A stretch of DNA of 9,305 nt from Gammaproteobacteria bacterium (GTDB taxonomy: Bacteria > Pseudomonadota > Gammaproteobacteria > Pseudomonadales > UBA7434), in assembly GCA_024280785.1 (NCBI GenBank), contig JAJRPK010000276.1, positions 1-9,305 on the forward strand, given 5' to 3'. Shown here in pieces: positions 7,377 through 9,305 of this stretch (the stretch's first letter is position 1; every line of letters begins with the position of its first letter). The notes under the pieces are model-generated. The model made no database searches and had not been told where the DNA came from. It worked only from the letters and a program-made list of their open reading frames with translations. The position numbers and the translations under genes were made by a program.

Positions 7377-8003
7377 CTAGCTTAGAGCGGTGTGTTCAAT
7401 GTCGATACTGGTAATGAATAGGTCAATTAGCAAAGCGATATCTACTTTTGTCTTTTGTGGATCATTGCCGTTACTGCAAAGAAAGCCAAACATGCCAACA
7501 CTAAATTGATGGCATAATTCCTTTGCGCTGATGTCACCCCTGATTTTTTCGTTAGATTGACCTTCAGATATTTTTTGTGTAATCGTGTCGAACGCTGTTT
7601 GTGCAATCCAATACATTTCTTGCTCGGGATTTTCAGTCATTAAAGCAGTGACTTTTCGATTAAGTTTCCAATCTTTGTCGGATAGTTCGATGACTACGGC
7701 ATCTCTCCATCGCAAAAGAAGCTGCCTTAAGGTTCCATTCTTTTCCCGTTTATTACTGCTATCGAAGCGCTTAATTGCCGCCAGCGCATTGCGCAGCCTG
7801 CGTTCTTGGAGCACATCGTGTCGCTTTGGAAAATAACGGTAAAAAGTTCCCACTGAGACCTTGGCACGAGCGACGATTTTTTCAATGTGCGCGTTTTCAA
7901 CACCAACGCGTTTATATTCTTCAATCGCGGCTTCATATACGCGGTTTCTGGTGTCTTCCGCCTGCATGGCTCGAGGTGTTCGAGTTGTATTAGCCTGAGT
8001 CAT
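7377..8003 (-). CDS. TetR/AcrR family transcriptional regulator
   Basis: A complete TetR regulator of 208 residues, the usual family length. The DNA-binding domain spans about residues 17-63: TRNRVYEAAIEEYKRVG, then the helix-turn-helix (IEKIVARAKVSVGTFYRYFPKR, about residues 40-61), including the diagnostic GTFYRYF. The rest is helical and poorly conserved, as expected for a ligand-binding and dimer domain. The first ATG at 8003 is used; an ATG at codon 13 (7967) is an alternative, and neither has a strong ribosome binding site. The gene directly precedes the DUF3604 gene on the same strand, so it probably controls that gene together with itself. A 61-bp palindrome about 135 bases upstream is a possible binding site. 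Ligand unknown. Confidence 0.9.
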   Translation of the reverse strand: MTQANTTRTPRAMQAEDTRNRVYEAAIEEYKRVGVENAHIEKIVARAKVSVGTFYRYFPKRHDVLQERRLRNALAAIKRFDSSNKREKNGTLRQLLLRWRDAVVIELSDKDWKLNRKVTALMTENPEQEMYWIAQTAFDTITQKISEGQSNEKIRGDISAKELCHQFSVGMFGFLCSNGNDPQKTKVDIALLIDLFITSIDIEHTALS

Positions 8004-8137
8004 ATTTAGAGTTCAACCTGATACTGGTGAGTGGCACGTATTGCGCGAAGGTCTATAAACCCGGTTTTGATGAGGGTGTCGCTGGTAATTCTGCGCGGAA
8101 TATTTATTAATAAGTAGATACCGGAGTATGGAGGATT

Positions 8138-8198
8138 GCATTCTAGTGAGTTAGTTGAATATATTCAATGAATGTATTCAACTAACTCACTAGAATGC
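8138..8198. repeat. 61-bp near-perfect palindrome
   Basis: Two perfectly matching 24-base arms (8138-8161 and 8175-8198) flank 13 bases that are themselves nearly palindromic. The whole 61 bp is therefore symmetric about 8168 with a single mismatched pair. Inside are two overlapping copies of a smaller palindrome, TTGAATATATTCAA (8155-8168, perfect) and ATGAATGTATTCAA (8168-8181, two differences). No T-run follows on either strand, so it is not a simple terminator. A nested operator, a cruciform-forming site or a mobile-element remnant are all possible. Confidence 0.85.
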
Positions 8199-8230
8199 GT
8201 TGGCAATACGTTGGAACAGTACGCTCAAAT

Positions 8231-8288
8231 ACTCACTTTTAACTTCAGCAAAAACAACAACTTACAATATTTTAAAATGAAAGTGAGT
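8231..8288. repeat. Wide inverted repeat ACTCACTTT / AAAGTGAGT
   Basis: ACTCACTTT at 8231-8239 is the exact reverse complement of AAAGTGAGT at 8280-8288, separated by 40 bases of AT-rich sequence. The heptamer ACTCACT in each arm is also present in both arms of the 61-bp palindrome just to the left. This suggests a shared protein recognition element or copies of one ancestral sequence. Confidence 0.5.
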
Positions 8289-8381
8289 GTCCTCGATAAA
8301 CTTTCCTCGACAAACTGTTGAAACAAGTCTCCCTGCCGAACCCCCGCTTCAGGCTCATCTCATATTGGAAAAGACTAGAAA

Positions 8382-8410
8382 TAGACAAAATTTCGTAGTT
8401 TTGATATAGT
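8382..8410 (+). promoter_or_regulatory. Sigma-70-type promoter of the PEP-CTERM-like gene
   Basis: TAGACA (8382-8387, five of six consensus bases) and TATAGT (8405-8410, five of six) are separated by exactly 17 bases. Transcription would start near 8417 and give a leader of about 47 bases before the ATG at 8464. This is the best promoter match in the window. Confidence 0.65.
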
Positions 8411-8423
8411 TCGTTTCCCTTGG

Positions 8424-8453
8424 CTCCTAATTGGATTTAGTTCGATTTAGGAG
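8424..8453 (+). promoter_or_regulatory. Leader hairpin that can mask the ribosome binding site
   Basis: CTCCTAA (8424-8430) pairs perfectly with TTAGGAG (8447-8453) across a 16-base loop. The right arm contains AGGAG (8449-8453), the ribosome binding site ten bases before the ATG at 8464. The loop carries a second copy of GATTTAG (8434-8440, against 8444-8450), whose TTAG could pair with the same CTAA in a shorter hairpin and leave the site open. Folding and any control by temperature or ligand are inference. Confidence 0.5.
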
Positions 8454-8463
8454 TATCTCAATA

Positions 8464-9225
8464 ATGCAAAAATCGTTTTCCTTTCTATGGTTATTACTGC
8501 TATCGGCGGCGGTAGAAGCTTCGCCCGTTAGCTTTAGTGCCGCGCACTACAGAATCGATGTTCAAGTAAGTAACTGTTCAGGCTTTGACTGTGATAGCGG
8601 TGAAGCGGCATTCTTTGATCTCTCATTTAGCCGCGGAGTTATTTTTAGTGACTCCGCGATATCTGCTGTGGGTGCGGCAACCTGGGGCTTGTCGGAACTG
8701 TCATTAAATTTTGTCACCGAGAGTGGCGCTAGCTATACATTACTTAGTTCAACAATTTATGAAGAGAGCCAGCTAGGCAATATTAATGTGTTCGAATTGG
8801 ATAATTACCACGCACTGAAAATCGTCAATAATCGCAATGATATGTTTCCGCCTCTTGCTTCAACAGAGCTTCTCGGTGAGGTGACGCTCGGTAGTACAAA
8901 TGATTTACTGCCTCCCCCTGACGATATATTTGAGATACTGATTATTCAACAATCGTTTGGTTCGCTTTCGGCTTATTTTAGTTTAAACCTGTCCGGAGAT
9001 GAGAATTTTATCTCCGGATTTGACGTCTCGCAAAACTGGGATGTTCTCGATAATTTGACTGCCAATACATCTTCAACTTTTTCTTTAGACGCGAGTAACG
9101 TAGATTTTATTGTGACGAAAATATCGGCTGTACCGATTCCCGCTACCGTTTGGCTTTATGGCTCTGCCGTTTTTGGATTGATAGGGATTCATCGTAAAAA
9201 AATAAAGAGATTTAGACACTATTAG
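8464..9225 (+). CDS. Secreted PEP-CTERM-like (VPIPA-type) sorting-domain protein
   Basis: A 253-residue exported protein. The ATG at 8464 is chosen because AGGAG at 8449-8453 precedes it and the reading begins with a clean signal peptide (MQKSFSFLWLLLLSAAVEA, cut near residue 19). The C-terminus has the three-part exosortase signal: VPIPA at residues 223-227, a hydrophobic segment (TVWLYGSAVFGLIGI, 228-242), and a basic tail (HRKKIKRFRHY). This matches the gammaproteobacterial VPxPA variant of PEP-CTERM. The body (about 20-220) is acidic and Ser/Asn-rich with predicted beta character and a lone Cys pair (Cys38, Cys43); I recognise no enzymatic domain. Such proteins are processed by an exosortase, absent here, and end up on the surface or in the exopolysaccharide matrix. 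Specific role unknown. Confidence 0.82.
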   Translation: MQKSFSFLWLLLLSAAVEASPVSFSAAHYRIDVQVSNCSGFDCDSGEAAFFDLSFSRGVIFSDSAISAVGAATWGLSELSLNFVTESGASYTLLSSTIYEESQLGNINVFELDNYHALKIVNNRNDMFPPLASTELLGEVTLGSTNDLLPPPDDIFEILIIQQSFGSLSAYFSLNLSGDENFISGFDVSQNWDVLDNLTANTSSTFSLDASNVDFIVTKISAVPIPATVWLYGSAVFGLIGIHRKKIKRFRHY

Positions 9226-9258
9226 TATTCATTGCTGAGCTTGTTGCTGATTCGTTAC

Positions 9259-9291
9259 AGTACTAGCACGGTACTAGCGTGGTACTACCGC
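9259..9291. repeat. Three tandem copies of an 11-bp unit (RGTACTASCRY)
   Basis: The units AGTACTAGCAC (9259-9269), GGTACTAGCGT (9270-9280) and GGTACTACCGC (9281-9291) follow each other without gaps, 33 bases after the PEP-CTERM-like stop. Each contains GTAC. The function is unknown; it could be a small minisatellite or a set of binding sites. No terminator is visible after the gene before the window ends. Confidence 0.6.
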
Positions 9292-9305
9292 CGCGATATA
9301 TAGTA

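Larger units (their letters stand above)
8004..8430. other. Regulatory intergenic region between tetR and the PEP-CTERM-like gene
   Basis: No coding sequence is supported in these 427 bases between divergent genes. The region holds the 61-bp palindrome (8138-8198), a second wide inverted repeat (8231-8288), a 13-base direct repeat TCCTCGAYAAACT (8290-8302 and 8304-8316), and the promoter at 8382-8410. The heptamer AGTGAGT or its complement ACTCACT occurs four times, at 8145, 8185, 8231 and 8282. No clear minus-strand promoter for tetR was found. Confidence 0.6.

Noticed and set aside
8138..8198. The palindrome as a Rho-independent terminator
   Set aside because: No T-run follows either arm, and the site lies upstream of both flanking genes, where no transcript is expected to end.
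8431..8463. TTG at 8431 as start of the PEP-CTERM-like protein
   Set aside because: It lies in the leader hairpin with no suitable ribosome binding site, while the ATG at 8464 has AGGAG and begins a clean signal peptide.
1..9305. CRISPR array, insertion sequence or integrase in the window
   Set aside because: No regularly spaced repeats and no transposase or recombinase reading frame were seen; only the tRNA fragment hints at mobility.

Overview
The window looks like accessory chromosome from a free-living, probably marine or aquatic gammaproteobacterium. The evidence is a VPxPA-type PEP-CTERM sorting tail, a secreted DUF3604 protein, a sulfatase with secretory lipase and PhyH partners, and two TetR regulators, set in moderate to low G+C DNA. 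The taxonomic call is inference from gene content; no rRNA or marker gene is present.

Left block (1-4155): the N-terminal part of a tetR gene runs off the left edge on the minus strand. It is divergent from a tight plus-strand operon of three genes: a secretory-lipase-type alpha/beta hydrolase, a sulfatase that overlaps it by ATGA, and a PhyH-family 2-oxoglutarate/Fe(II) dioxygenase 16 bases further on. The divergent promoter region carries two copies of the inverted repeat AAGTRAATACTT, 47 bp apart, which are good candidates for the operators of this TetR. Two exported hydrolases plus a cytoplasmic oxygenase suggest uptake and breakdown of an esterified and possibly sulfated lipid-like compound. 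The substrate is unknown. The sulfatase keeps the formylglycine motif but lacks two residues that usually hold the sulfate.

Boundary (4156-4672): a gene-free, AT-rich stretch holds the 3' part of a CAU-anticodon tRNA, from the anticodon loop through CCA, with no matching 5' half. This is the classic mark of the distal att site of an element integrated in a tRNA gene. Its orientation predicts that the element lies to the left, so that the lipase-sulfatase-PhyH operon would be cargo and the intact tRNA and integrase would lie beyond the left edge.

Right block (4673-9305): an AT-rich SnoaL-like gene on the plus strand converges on a minus-strand tetR-DUF3604 operon. Upstream of this second tetR is a 427-base regulatory region with a 61-bp near-perfect palindrome and other inverted repeats. 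It leads to a recognisable sigma-70-type promoter and a short leader whose hairpin can mask the ribosome binding site of a secreted PEP-CTERM-like protein. The window ends in a small tandem repeat.
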